Shown here: piece by piece, positions 1-8,753 of the stretch
Position numbering within the stretch: the stretch's first letter is position 1
How the letters are laid out: every line of letters begins with the position of its first letter
Virus record (IMG/VR): IMGVR_UViG_3300023199_000070
Coordinates: 1 to 31,741 of that record
DNA length: 31,741 bases
Reading direction: 5' to 3' (one strand)
DNA from: a virus
The notes under the pieces: generated by a model
Databases searched by the model: none
Seen by the model: only the letters and a program-made list of their open reading frames with translations
Told to the model about the DNA's origin: nothing
Program-made: the position numbers and the translations under genes

Positions 1-30
1 TTCAGGGTCTGTCAGAACTTGCTGACGCAT
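1..30 (-). CDS. tnpA: Start of an IS accessory gene, probably IS66 tnpA (partial)
   Basis: The ATG lies at 30-28 on the minus strand, seven bases after GGAGGG, and the frame stays open to the window edge as MRQQVLTDPE. IS66-family TnpA, a small protein needed for transposition together with TnpB and TnpC, typically starts with a similar VLTGPERRRRW stretch before a helix-turn-helix. Only ten residues are visible, so the name is an inference. A second identical start lies at the right window edge. Confidence 0.55.
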   Translation of the reverse strand, partial: MRQQVLTDPE

Positions 31-43
31 CGTCTTCCCTCCA

Positions 44-67
44 AGCGACGTCCCTAATGACGTCGCT
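44..67 (-). other. Hairpin in the IS leader, upstream of the putative tnpA
   Basis: The arms AGCGACGTC and GACGTCGCT are perfect 9-bp inverted repeats around a 6-base loop, between the IS terminus and the Shine-Dalgarno of the putative tnpA. The same hairpin is in the right-hand copy (31697-31720). It could lower transposase expression or block read-through from outside. No T-run follows. Confidence 0.5.
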
Positions 68-78
68 ACGGACGGAAG

Positions 79-156
79 CTACAGATCGCACCCGCCCATG
101 GAAGGCGGCCCAAACCGGCCGGTTACGGCGAAGCTGTAGGCGATGGGATTGGTCAT
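79..156 (-). pseudogene. Prophage gene cut by the IS after ten codons
   Basis: An ATG at 156-154 preceded by GGAG (8-base spacing) encodes MTNPIAYSFA up to 127. The next codons already lie in the IS terminus (from 126) and run to a TAG at 79-81, giving a chimeric 25-residue ORF. The gene follows the tail-fibre accessory gene by about 90 bp on the same strand, so it was the next gene of the late operon. Ten residues do not identify it. Position suggests another fibre-associated or lysis gene. The rest of the gene may lie beyond the IS, outside the window. Confidence 0.6.
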
Positions 157-178
157 TGGTCAGGCTCCAAGAAATGAA

Positions 179-203
179 GAGGCCCGCCGGATGACGGGTC
201 CTC
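179..203 (-). terminator. Possible weak terminator hairpin after the tail-fibre accessory gene
   Basis: GAGGCCCG and CGGGTCCTC form an imperfect GC-rich stem with one bulge about 45 bases after the stop at 247. On the minus strand it is followed by a T-rich but interrupted stretch (TCTTCATTTCTT). It may attenuate transcription between the tail-fibre block and the next gene; it could also be chance. Confidence 0.35.
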
Positions 204-246
204 GGGTCGGGTTTGAGGTTGCGTGAGTGGCTGGCGGGGCCGGCGG

Positions 247-891
247 CTATGTCGGCCAGCCGGTCGTTATGTCGTAGGCGACGACCTCCTCGAAGGTCGG
301 CGAAAGCGTGATGGCGTCCTTATGCGCCCATCGAACCATGAGCGCGGCGCCCAGATAATCGGTCAGCGCGGTCAGCGCCGCCACCGCCTGGCCGGCAGTG
401 ACGAGGATCAGCGCATCGTCCTCGGATCGGATCGGCAAGGCGGGGTCATCAGCCGGCTCGCCCTTGAGGCGCAGAAGCGTCGTCGACCATTCCTGCCGGG
501 ACCGCGGGTCCATCTGCAGCACGCGCTGGCCGGCGGGGCCGATGGCGCCATCGACCTCCCGCGCCGGGATGGCGCCGAAATCATATGTGAAGCCTGCGCC
601 GACAAAGGCGTCAAACCGGGCGGAGACCTGCCGCCGCTTGATGCTCTTAACCTCCTCCAGCGGCTTCTCGACGCGTGTGTAGGAGCCAAGCGCGGGCGTT
701 TGGCTCAGATCCCACACAAGATCCCCGCGCCGGTGGAAAGTGCCTAGGAAGGGCGCAATCTCCGCGCGCGCGAGGCCAAGCTCGGAAAGGCGCGCATCGT
801 CCGCGCCGCCGATTGACGAGGTGTTTGTGAGGCGGCTTGCCTCTCTCGCCGTCAACAATGTTCCGTCTTCCAGTTTTACAAAAGCGCTCAT
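247..891 (-). CDS. DUF4376-like tail-fibre accessory protein
   Basis: This 214-residue protein has a C-terminal half that looks like DUF4376: a FDFGAIPAREVDG-like strand, then QRVLQMDPRSRQEW, a short hydrophobic ITA-type segment and a final RWAHKDAI. In tailed phages such domains are in proteins next to tail fibres and are thought to help fibre assembly or attachment. Its start overlaps the stop of the preceding gene by four bases (ATGA), so translation is probably coupled. A second gene with the same domain style lies at 4290-4823, one on each side of the fibre genes. Family call is from memory of the motif, not a search. Confidence 0.55.
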   Translation of the reverse strand: MSAFVKLEDGTLLTAREASRLTNTSSIGGADDARLSELGLARAEIAPFLGTFHRRGDLVWDLSQTPALGSYTRVEKPLEEVKSIKRRQVSARFDAFVGAGFTYDFGAIPAREVDGAIGPAGQRVLQMDPRSRQEWSTTLLRLKGEPADDPALPIRSEDDALILVTAGQAVAALTALTDYLGAALMVRWAHKDAITLSPTFEEVVAYDITTGWPT

Positions 892-1565
892 GGGGGTCCC
901 GCTGTTGATCCGTCAATAGTGACCGAAATGAAATCCAAGTAATGCGTGCCAGCAGAGTTAAACCCAAAAACACCTGGAAAAACGCCGTCAGCGCCCGAAA
1001 CGCTGCCTGAAAGCGTCCAGCTCGATGGCTCGTTCGTATAACTTCCTTGCCAAATCTTTCCCATCAACTGCCCAGGCTCTCGGCGCAGACGAATGAAATG
1101 CGGGGTCGTCGTGTCAAAGCTCGTAAAACTCAAGTCTTGAGCAACGACGGCTTCGCCCTGATCGTCATCCCGAAGGATCTTGATTTCCCCCGCGCCGCCA
1201 CGAAACGCGAAACGATAATCGATGCGCGCGCTCCCGATCGACGCAAGGGCAACGATATCAGCTTCGTTGTAGGCGGAATTGCTCGACCACTGACGAACAA
1301 GAACCTCCATATTATCTGTCACGCCTGAGAAAGGCTGGGTCCAGAGAATACAACTCCGCCCGCTACGTGCCTGGGTGACTTCCAGCGCGTTCGCCCCATA
1401 GATCGCGGTGGCATTGCTCGCGACATTTAAAGACGCTGCTTCGGTCGCCCAAGCCGCATTCAACCATTGAGACACCGTGACAAAGGGGCTATCGAATCTA
1501 TCCACAATGCTGTAGCCCCCGCCGCCAAGAGAAGAAAAAAGCATCACAGGCCGAACCAGGCTCAC
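888..1565 (-). CDS. Tail-fibre-associated beta-sandwich protein
   Basis: The GTG at 1565 overlaps the stop of the long fibre gene by four bases (GTGA) and is preceded by AAGGGG seven bases upstream, so I prefer it to the longer frame or the ATG at 1544. The 225-residue product is rich in serine, threonine, glycine and aromatic residues and has alternating strand-like patterns (VDRFDSPFVTVSQWLNAAW, then a closing YLDFISVTIDG). That pattern resembles concanavalin or LamG-like jelly-roll domains used for sugar binding. A receptor-binding tip or fibre partner is the likely role, inferred from position directly after the collagen-like fibre. No catalytic motif is visible. Confidence 0.6.
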   Translation of the reverse strand: MSLVRPVMLFSSLGGGGYSIVDRFDSPFVTVSQWLNAAWATEAASLNVASNATAIYGANALEVTQARSGRSCILWTQPFSGVTDNMEVLVRQWSSNSAYNEADIVALASIGSARIDYRFAFRGGAGEIKILRDDDQGEAVVAQDLSFTSFDTTTPHFIRLRREPGQLMGKIWQGSYTNEPSSWTLSGSVSGADGVFPGVFGFNSAGTHYLDFISVTIDGSTAGPP

Positions 1566-3964
1566 GTGAAATCCCCTTGCCCGACGCCATAAAGAAAGCT
1601 TCCGTCCGAGACGAAGGAGAACACATCCACGGCATTGGCATCCGTGCTCACATCGGGCGGCGTGCCTCCCGGCCACAGGAACTGGAACCCCCACGTCACC
1701 GTGCGATTGCCAGATCCGTCCTGCTGCAGGATGAGGGTGTAGGTTCCCCCGACGACCAAATTGCTCGGCGAGATCGAGACATTCCCCGTCAACCGCCAAA
1801 GCGCGACCTGATCGGTGGTCAGGTTCCATGTCACCGAGCCAGATTTGCTTGCAAGCAGCGCCGCCCCGAAATTCTTCTGCCCGGAGAAGGTTTGCGCCGC
1901 CGGGCCTGTATGGATCTGCGCGTCGTTCGTGACGTTGCCAAGCCCAACCTCGCCGGGGGCGTGCGCGTGGCTCGCGGCGGCAAAGTCCCCGGCATCGCTT
2001 GCCGCTGCCGTGCCGAGCGTCGGGAAGTCCGTGATATCAGAAACAGTGTGCGTGTGATCCTCCGCAACATTCACGACCTGTTGCGTCACCGCCTTGAGAA
2101 CCATGCCGGACGACCCGACGCCAACGAGATTGGCCGTGCCGGTGGTGACATCGCCCTGCCGGGCGCGCAGAGTGATGATTTGGCCCGCCGTCAGATCGAA
2201 GGACCAGAAGATCGTCTCGCCGCTGCTAAAAGACTGGGTGTTGCGAACGTAAAGCCCCCGGTTAACGGGGCCAGATTGAACGCCGTCAACCGCGAATTGC
2301 AAAAACGGCCCCGCGCGCGCCGCGCTGGACTCGACGGAGACGGTCGCGCTGACCTCGACCGTCGCATTAACCAGCACCCGGACACCATTGCCGACGACCT
2401 CGAACACCGAGGCGTCGATGTCGACCACATTGCCCGTAAGGGGGATTTCCGTCCAACTCGACGTGTTGAAGTTTGTTGAGGTGTCTGTGTTCAGCACCCG
2501 GCAGAAGGACGCATCGCCCGCCGCGCCGCCGCTCGTTTGCCAATCGGCGGAGCCAAGCTCTGTGTCGATGGCCGAGACGATCTCCGCCCCCGTCTGATCC
2601 GCCGTCGCCCCGTCCTCGACATTGAGCGCCGCCCGCAGAGCGGCGGCGCTCGGTGAGCCCGAGACCCCGGCCACGCTCTGTGTCGCGCTCTGCGCCAGCT
2701 CGCCCTGCGCCGCCGTCGCGAAAGCGCCCACATCCTCCGCCGCCGCCGTGCCCGCATCCGTGATCTCGGCCAGCGTGTGCGTGTGACCGGCCGGCGCCGC
2801 GCCGATGTCGCCCGGCGCGCTCGGCACGGACAGGGCCGCAATCAGCGTGGCTTCGGTAGACGGATCCGCATCGATGAGCGCCGCGATCTCAGCCGCCGTC
2901 TGGTCCGCCGTCGCCCCCGCCTCAATAGCGGCCAGCTTGTCGAAATCGGCCGACGCCATCAGCCCGGCATTGCTCGCATCAGCAAGGGTCAGAACGGCAT
3001 TGGTGCCGGTCGAAGATGAAACCGTGCCCATCGCCGCATCCCAAGCGAGATCGGTCTCACCCGTCTGCCACGTCGTTCCGCCGAGCTCGGTGTTGAGCGC
3101 GGTAACGAGTTCAGTCCCGGTCGGCGTCGAACCGCTGGCGCCCTGCGGGATTGCGATATCGAAGATGGCGGCAGAGCTTGTCCCGGAATTCGTCACCGTC
3201 GCTTGGCTGCCTGCCGCCAATGTGCTCACGGTGCCCACCGCGATGGTGGCAGCTTGGCCGGGCGCGCCATCGACACCATCCGAGCCGGGCTCGCCCTGGG
3301 GGCCCTGAGCGCCCTGCGGCCCCTGCGGGCCAGTCAGATCGCCGCTGTCGACGAAATCATCGGTCAGATCGGTTTTCGAGAACGTAAAGCGCATCGCGCC
3401 GCCCGCGATCGGCGAGCCGCTCACACTCAAAATGCCGACACCGGGCGCGCCATCGGCACCGTCCGCGCCATCGACGCCAGGATCGCCTTGCGGCCCTTGA
3501 ATGCCCTGTGGTCCCTGCGGGCCAGTCAGATCGCCCGATGTCACGCTATCGACTGTCAGATCCTCAAACGTCACGTCGATGCGGATCCGCCCATCACCAA
3601 GATCGACGCCCGAGATGCTGTCGATCCCCACCCCATCCGCACCGTCGCTGCCATCCGCGCCGGGCACGCCTTGCGGGCCCTGAACGCCTTGCGGCCCCTG
3701 AATGCCCTGCGGCCCCTGCGGGCCAGTCAGATCGCCCGATGTCACGCTCTCGACCGTCAGGTCGTCGAGCGCCAGGTCGATGCGGATCCGCCCATCACCA
3801 AGATCGACGCCCGAAATGCTGTCGATCCCAACCCCATCCGCGCCGTCGGCGCCGTCCGCACCATCCGCACCGGACGCGCCCGGCGCCCCCGTCGCGCCGA
3901 CAGCCACCGGAATGTAAAACCCATCCGTGCCGGCGAAAACCGTCTTGATGTCGGGCGCAGGCAT
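1562..3964 (-). CDS. Collagen-like phage tail fibre
   Basis: This 800-residue protein begins with a short attachment stretch. It then has four collagen-like Gly-X-Y runs (about residues 23-43, 81-111, 148-175 and 212-236), made of GPQGPQG and GADGADG triplets. They are separated by three copies of a 36-residue module (45-80, 112-147, 176-211) starting VGIDSISG; the third is diverged. Residues about 240-480 contain alanine-rich helical segments with HTHT motifs (AGHTHTLAEITDAGTA), common in trimeric fibres. The C-terminal half is beta-rich. Collagen-like triple helices trimerise phage fibres that bind the host surface. It overlaps the genes on both sides by one to four bases. Confidence 0.85.
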   Translation of the reverse strand: MPAPDIKTVFAGTDGFYIPVAVGATGAPGASGADGADGADGADGVGIDSISGVDLGDGRIRIDLALDDLTVESVTSGDLTGPQGPQGIQGPQGVQGPQGVPGADGSDGADGVGIDSISGVDLGDGRIRIDVTFEDLTVDSVTSGDLTGPQGPQGIQGPQGDPGVDGADGADGAPGVGILSVSGSPIAGGAMRFTFSKTDLTDDFVDSGDLTGPQGPQGAQGPQGEPGSDGVDGAPGQAATIAVGTVSTLAAGSQATVTNSGTSSAAIFDIAIPQGASGSTPTGTELVTALNTELGGTTWQTGETDLAWDAAMGTVSSSTGTNAVLTLADASNAGLMASADFDKLAAIEAGATADQTAAEIAALIDADPSTEATLIAALSVPSAPGDIGAAPAGHTHTLAEITDAGTAAAEDVGAFATAAQGELAQSATQSVAGVSGSPSAAALRAALNVEDGATADQTGAEIVSAIDTELGSADWQTSGGAAGDASFCRVLNTDTSTNFNTSSWTEIPLTGNVVDIDASVFEVVGNGVRVLVNATVEVSATVSVESSAARAGPFLQFAVDGVQSGPVNRGLYVRNTQSFSSGETIFWSFDLTAGQIITLRARQGDVTTGTANLVGVGSSGMVLKAVTQQVVNVAEDHTHTVSDITDFPTLGTAAASDAGDFAAASHAHAPGEVGLGNVTNDAQIHTGPAAQTFSGQKNFGAALLASKSGSVTWNLTTDQVALWRLTGNVSISPSNLVVGGTYTLILQQDGSGNRTVTWGFQFLWPGGTPPDVSTDANAVDVFSFVSDGSFLYGVGQGDFT
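3253..3898 (-). repeat. Alternating collagen-like and 36-residue repeats inside the tail fibre
   Basis: The DNA alternates GGNCC-rich collagen codons with a 108-bp module repeated at periods of about 201 and 192 bp. The first two modules are nearly identical, the third diverged. Such repeats let fibre length change by unequal recombination. Confidence 0.8.
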
Positions 3965-4293
3965 CAGAGCACCTCACAGCTTTGAAAATCGATCTTCTCA
4001 TCCCCGTCGCCGGGGTCGCGCCACCTGATCCACAATGGATGGATGCCGGCGGCCAGGCCGGATGTCTCGCTAGATGAGAGGCTGATCGCGTAGGTGTTGC
4101 CCGAGATCACGCCCGGGAATATCTGCGCGGGCTGGCCCGCCCCCTGATCGAAGACCTCGAACTGAACCTCGAGCCCCGTCAGATCGGGCGTTGGCTGCTG
4201 CGGGTCATGCGCGGGCGCGGCGTGGTAGAACGTGCGGGCGTACACCTGGCCGCGCGCGATCGTGCACCGGGTCAACCCCGTAATGATCGTCAT
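3964..4293 (-). CDS. Small tail-tip or fibre-adaptor protein, unknown
   Basis: The ATG at 4293 overlaps the upstream stop by four bases (ATGA) and gives 109 residues starting MTIITGLTR; the longer frame adds only MGGGGGA. The sequence looks like a single small beta-sandwich: VQFEVFDQGAGQ, then NTYAISLSSSETSGL, then HPLWIRWRD and a final strand. Genes of this size and pattern between the central tail protein and the fibre often encode adaptors resembling baseplate upper-protein domains. I do not recognise a family with certainty. Confidence 0.65.
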   Translation of the reverse strand: MTIITGLTRCTIARGQVYARTFYHAAPAHDPQQPTPDLTGLEVQFEVFDQGAGQPAQIFPGVISGNTYAISLSSSETSGLAAGIHPLWIRWRDPGDGDEKIDFQSCEVL

Positions 4294-4823
4294 TGCCCCG
4301 CCTCCGCCGCCCAAGCCGCGTCGAGATCGGCGAAGGTCTTCAGCGCCCCAGCCCGGACGCGGACCAAAACCGCGCGCTCAGCTGCATAAGCCATTTGAAC
4401 ATGGTTCGCCGCAGCCGCCACGATGGCCTCGAGATCGGCGGCGGTGATGTCGTGAAAGACGCCCCCGCCCTTAAAGGAAATCGGCTCCAGGATAAGACCA
4501 GCGGCCACCATCTCCCGCAGGCCGAGAAGCGTCGAGATGTCCTCGGGCCGCGTGTCGACCTGAACGCCCGAAACCTCGACGCCAGCCCAAATCCGCGCCT
4601 GGCGCAGTTGGCGCAGGCGCTCGGTCAAATCGGCCTCGGTCGGCTCAAGCTCGAATGGCACAGCCGACCCAGCCTCGATCCGATGCGTGCGCGGGCGCAC
4701 ATCTTGAGGCACTTCAAGCCAGTCATGCCCCGCGGGCGTGTTCCCGACCAAGAGGTTTGCGGGACCGGTGATGACCTTTCGGATCACCCCGTCCTGAGGA
4801 GTGTAGATCGCATATCTCGGCAT
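4290..4823 (-). CDS. DUF4376-like tail-fibre assembly protein
   Basis: This 177-residue protein opens with MPRYAIYTPQDGVIRKVITG, like the N-terminus of tail-fibre assembly proteins, then has a helical middle (LTERLRQLRQARIWAGVEVSG) and a C-terminal segment ISTLLGLREMVAAG with HDITAADLEAIVAA. That second half matches the DUF4376 pattern, in which an ITAADL segment is followed by a terminal helix. The ATG lies only three bases after the stop of the central tail protein. A chaperone for the adjacent fibre is the likely role. It shares the domain style with the 247-891 gene but little direct sequence. Confidence 0.65.
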   Translation of the reverse strand: MPRYAIYTPQDGVIRKVITGPANLLVGNTPAGHDWLEVPQDVRPRTHRIEAGSAVPFELEPTEADLTERLRQLRQARIWAGVEVSGVQVDTRPEDISTLLGLREMVAAGLILEPISFKGGGVFHDITAADLEAIVAAAANHVQMAYAAERAVLVRVRAGALKTFADLDAAWAAEAGQ

Positions 4824-4826
4824 CGG

Positions 4827-7800
4827 CTACCTCTGCGCCGCCACGACGGTAATGAAAGCTTCTGACTGTAAGAGCGAAATCCCGCCCGCGCCCAAATTTG
4901 CCGCAATTGTCATTGCAAATGTATTTGTGCCAGCATTTGCGCTCACGATGTCCGCGAGAACCGTTGTCGTTATGCCAGGGAAAGACACGACCTGTGACGC
5001 GACAGTCCCGCCATTCATTTTTAATTTCATTGTAAAATTGCGTGTGCTTGAGCTAAATCCCGATGTGAATATTCCTACAATCTGAATATCGGCGTTTTGC
5101 GGAATATTGACCGAAACACTTGCCGCCGTCTGATCGGACCCGCTGTCTTGAACAACGATGAATTCGTTCGAACCCGCCGGCACCGTCACGGCATTGTCGC
5201 CTATTTGAAGCGTACCGACCTGCGCGACCGAGAGATAGGCGCTTCGCGCGTAGACCCCCGGCTCATAGACGACGCCATCGCGCGTACCGGTGAGTGTCTG
5301 CACGAAAAACGGGCTGTCGGTGAGCGCGCCGTTCGTGTCCGTGATGACAAACTCGTCGGCATCGACGATAAATTGCGATTGCGGACTGCCATCCGTCTGC
5401 GATGTCGATGACAGCCCGTAGCCGGAAATCGCGCCATTGAGGTTGAACTTTACCTCGCGCTTAGCCTGCGCGCCATCGGGGCCCACGAGAAGCGAAAGCT
5501 CAGAGGCCACAGACCCTGCCTGCTGATCGTCGAGCTCGGTCTCGAAGCTCGTCAGAAGCGTCGATAGCGCCGTGCCGCTGATGTTCGAAACCGCCAGGAT
5601 GTTGGAGACATCCGCTGAAACCCCGGCCACATCGGTCTCGATGCCCTCGAACCGCTGCACCAGCGCCGATGTCGGCGAGAGCGTCAACGCCTCGATCGCG
5701 GTGATCGACGCCTCGGCCGCCGAAACGTCACCTTCAAGATCGGAGACGCTGGCCTCGATCTCGCTGAACTTCCCAAGCAGCGCGCTTTCGGGCGCAAGGC
5801 TCAAAGTCTCGATCGCTGTGATCGCGCCCTCGGCCGTCGTCACCTTGCCCGAAAGGGTCGTGATGTCCTGGCGGATGAGCGTGTCCTCGTCTTCGCGCGC
5901 GGCCTTCTCCTGGGAGAGCTCGTCGCGATTGATTGCCGCCTGGCGCACCGTGTCAGCCGCCGCCGTCTCAAGCGCATCAAGATCGAGAGGCGCGGGCGAG
6001 ATGAACCCGCGTGCGACATCCAAGGGGCCGAGCGGCACGCTCTCATTGCCAGAGCGATCAACGGCGACGATCCAAAACCTGAAATCGGGGCCGGGCGCGA
6101 TGTTGGTGTAGACAATCTCGGGATTGGTAGAAACCGACCGCGCCACCGGCACCGCATCGGCAAAGGCCGAGCCCGGCAAGCCAAGATAGAGGATGAAGCC
6201 CGCGAGATCGTCTTCGGATTGCGCGTCGCCCGTAAAGGTTACCGTGCCATTCGTCGATTTCACCGCGGTCCAGTTTTGCGGCGCGGCGGGCGGCTGATCG
6301 TCGCCCGATTGCCCGAAGGCGATCGGATCGTAGCCCGGCGTGATGATACCGAGATCGATCGGGTCGGAGACGTTTCCGGTGCGATCGACCGCCTGCAGCC
6401 AGACGCGTTTTTCCTCGCCGAGCGGCAAGCCGCCCAAGGTGATCCGCGTGCCATCCGCGATCCGCCAGGGCTGGGCGAGATCGAAGGATTGGAACGGAGA
6501 GCCGACGGACGCCGCAAAGCGCACGAAATCGGTGTCCGCCGGCGCGTCGGCCTCGATGATTACATGACCGAAAAGATCGGCCACCATCGTCGCGAACGGC
6601 ACCGGGCCGGGCGCGCTCGGATCCGTCACCTGATATCCGCCGAGGCGCGCGGCCGGCACCCAGGCAGAGCGGCGCCCATCGGAACCGACAGCGCGGATCA
6701 AGACCTCCGCCGCCGCGCCCAGCACCGTCTTCGAAAGGCCGGTCGCGAATTCGGTCGTGACCTCCCCAGCGTCCTCATATTGCACCTCATAGCGGCGGAC
6801 TTCCTCGCTCGGCGAGGCCTCCCACTTTATGAGCGTGCGAACTTCCGTCCCGCCATCCGGCTGAACATCCGCCTTGACCTCATAGGTCGAGCTCAAGGGC
6901 GGGCGCACCGACACCGGATCGACGATCACCCGCGCCGGCAGATTGGCCGCCTGCGCTTCCGCGGCAGACCATTGGAACTCGGCGGCATCGGCCTCCGAGA
7001 GAGAAACCTCGATGGGGTAGACGCTTAACGGGTCGCTTCCGGGATCGGGGGCGATCGCGACCTGGCGGATGCTCTCGATCCGGAAATCCTGCGCACCCCA
7101 GCCATAGCGCGCCGACGCCAATGTGATGACATCGCCCACCTCATGTTGGATCGCGCGCATCGGCAGGCGGACTGTCGGAAATATCTTGCGCCGCCCCTGA
7201 CGGTTGACGATCTTGGCAAGCCGCTGGGCTGCCGCCGCGCTGGCCGTAAAGGGCAGATTAAGCGTGCGCTCGATCCGCCGACCATCCTCGGCCACATAGG
7301 CAGCATCGGTGACGGGCGGGTATTCCGCCGGCACATAAAGGTTTTCGGGGTTCGCGAACTCGCCGATCACAGTGTTCCAGGTGTCCGCGCGCGACCGACC
7401 GATCGTCGTGGTCAAGGGGCCGCGCAGATCGTCATCGGTATAGGTCGCGACACTCACACCGGCGCCGCCATCGATCGGGCGGAAAAGCCCGCTCGAGAAA
7501 ATCAGGTTTGATGCCGCCGCCGCCATAATGTCCGTCAGCGCGCCGACACGCGACTCATCGGCCGACACCTCGGCGTGCACCTCGTAGCGCGGCTCGGTCC
7601 CGCCGCCATCGAGCGGCACCGGCTCATCGCAGAGATTTGCATGCGCGATCCAATCGGCGTCGTCGATTTCCTCGGCCGCCGCATGCCCACCCACCACGGC
7701 ATCGAGCAGATAATGCCGCGCGATGAGCGCTGCATTCGCGGTGTAGCTCGCGGTGCCCGAGCGCGGGTCGAAGATGTCGCGCCGCCCCTCGATCTCAAGC

Positions 7801-8753
7801 GTGATGTTGGGCACGCCCGACGGAAAGCGCTGGCGCTTTTTGTCCCAGCGCAGCCGCGCGGCGAAATACGCGACCCCGACACCCACGCTCGTCGATTTCC
7901 ATGTCGACGAGCGCGGCGACATGCCGCCCGCCTGATCGACCGCATCGGTCCAGTTGCCCTCGGCGTCTTCGGCCGCAACCGTGGGACGCTCGGCGGCCAG
8001 ATCCGACGACCCGACTTCAAGGCTCGTTTGATCGCCCGGCACGAAGACGACCGCCCGATCCCCATCGAATACGTCATACTCCACGCGATACCGAGACACC
8101 ACGCCCCCGGTCGCCGGATCCCAAGCGACACGCACCCACTGCCGATCTTCGGTCAGAACCTCGCCCCGGGCCGCTCGCACCTCGACGGATTTGAGGAAAA
8201 ATTCGCGCCTCACATTTGTCGGCGCCGTCAGCGTGGCGGAGGAATTGACATCGAGCGGGCGGTCATCCCCACCCGAAAGCGCCACGAACCGCGACGACGC
8301 GGTGGTCTGGCTTCCGTCATACCACTCGATCTCGGCATAGGCCTCCCAGCCGTTCAGCCATGTGCCGAACGCCGCCACATCGCCATTTTGCGGCTCGCCC
8401 GTGCGCGTCCATACCTCCTCGTCGCCGAAGAAAATGCGCACCGGCCCACGGCAGACCCCCTGGCTGACCGCCGCTATCAAAAGCTGATCGTTGTTCTTGT
8501 TTGCAAGCTGCGCATGCACCAGAACGCCGCCGACCCGGCGTCGGCCATAAACGATGCGCCGATGCGTGATGGGCTGGCGCACCGTCGCCGGGACACCGGG
8601 GTCCCGACGGGATGGGCGCTTGCCGCCGACGACGGCGCCGAGGACGGTGGACAGCGTGGAGACCGCAAGCCCTACCACAAGGCCGATCGTACCACCGATC
8701 ACCTTGCCAATGGCAGGCGCGAGCGCGCCGATGATCGGGATGACCGGCGCCAT
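4827..8753 (-). CDS. Central tail-tip host-specificity protein (GTA gp15 / lambda J-like)
   Basis: The true start is the ATG at 8753, which shares a base with the stop of the peptidase gene (TGATG); the longer open frame is out-of-frame read-through. The product has 1308 residues. An N-terminal glycine-rich hydrophobic stretch (residues 5-45, GGTIGLVVGLAVSTLSTVLGA) resembles the start of GTA gp15-type proteins. A large beta-rich hub region, then several fibronectin-III-like segments (for example EVRRYEVQYEDAG and AGFILYLGLPGS) follow. After that comes a coiled coil with two copies of an ITAIETLSLAP-type repeat, and a tip with GVYARSAYLSVAQVGTLQIGD. These proteins cap the tail tube and hold the fibres. 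The last 90 or so codons are AT-richer than the rest. Confidence 0.85.
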   Translation of the reverse strand: MAPVIPIIGALAPAIGKVIGGTIGLVVGLAVSTLSTVLGAVVGGKRPSRRDPGVPATVRQPITHRRIVYGRRRVGGVLVHAQLANKNNDQLLIAAVSQGVCRGPVRIFFGDEEVWTRTGEPQNGDVAAFGTWLNGWEAYAEIEWYDGSQTTASSRFVALSGGDDRPLDVNSSATLTAPTNVRREFFLKSVEVRAARGEVLTEDRQWVRVAWDPATGGVVSRYRVEYDVFDGDRAVVFVPGDQTSLEVGSSDLAAERPTVAAEDAEGNWTDAVDQAGGMSPRSSTWKSTSVGVGVAYFAARLRWDKKRQRFPSGVPNITLEIEGRRDIFDPRSGTASYTANAALIARHYLLDAVVGGHAAAEEIDDADWIAHANLCDEPVPLDGGGTEPRYEVHAEVSADESRVGALTDIMAAAASNLIFSSGLFRPIDGGAGVSVATYTDDDLRGPLTTTIGRSRADTWNTVIGEFANPENLYVPAEYPPVTDAAYVAEDGRRIERTLNLPFTASAAAAQRLAKIVNRQGRRKIFPTVRLPMRAIQHEVGDVITLASARYGWGAQDFRIESIRQVAIAPDPGSDPLSVYPIEVSLSEADAAEFQWSAAEAQAANLPARVIVDPVSVRPPLSSTYEVKADVQPDGGTEVRTLIKWEASPSEEVRRYEVQYEDAGEVTTEFATGLSKTVLGAAAEVLIRAVGSDGRRSAWVPAARLGGYQVTDPSAPGPVPFATMVADLFGHVIIEADAPADTDFVRFAASVGSPFQSFDLAQPWRIADGTRITLGGLPLGEEKRVWLQAVDRTGNVSDPIDLGIITPGYDPIAFGQSGDDQPPAAPQNWTAVKSTNGTVTFTGDAQSEDDLAGFILYLGLPGSAFADAVPVARSVSTNPEIVYTNIAPGPDFRFWIVAVDRSGNESVPLGPLDVARGFISPAPLDLDALETAAADTVRQAAINRDELSQEKAAREDEDTLIRQDITTLSGKVTTAEGAITAIETLSLAPESALLGKFSEIEASVSDLEGDVSAAEASITAIEALTLSPTSALVQRFEGIETDVAGVSADVSNILAVSNISGTALSTLLTSFETELDDQQAGSVASELSLLVGPDGAQAKREVKFNLNGAISGYGLSSTSQTDGSPQSQFIVDADEFVITDTNGALTDSPFFVQTLTGTRDGVVYEPGVYARSAYLSVAQVGTLQIGDNAVTVPAGSNEFIVVQDSGSDQTAASVSVNIPQNADIQIVGIFTSGFSSSTRNFTMKLKMNGGTVASQVVSFPGITTTVLADIVSANAGTNTFAMTIAANLGAGGISLLQSEAFITVVAAQR

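Larger units (their letters stand above)
1..126 (-). mobile_element. Left end of an IS66-family-like insertion sequence (continues off the window)
   Basis: Positions 23-126 are repeated exactly, inverted, at 31638-31741. The inner edge begins GTAA when read outward (minus strand, from 126), and GTAA is the usual terminus of IS66-family elements. About 97 bp inside lies a strong Shine-Dalgarno (GGAGG) and an ATG whose product starts MRQQVLTDPE, which resembles the start of IS66 TnpA proteins (VLTGPERRRR). The element interrupts a prophage reading frame exactly at its GTAA edge. Family membership rests on ten residues and the terminus; the repeat itself is certain. Confidence 0.68.
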
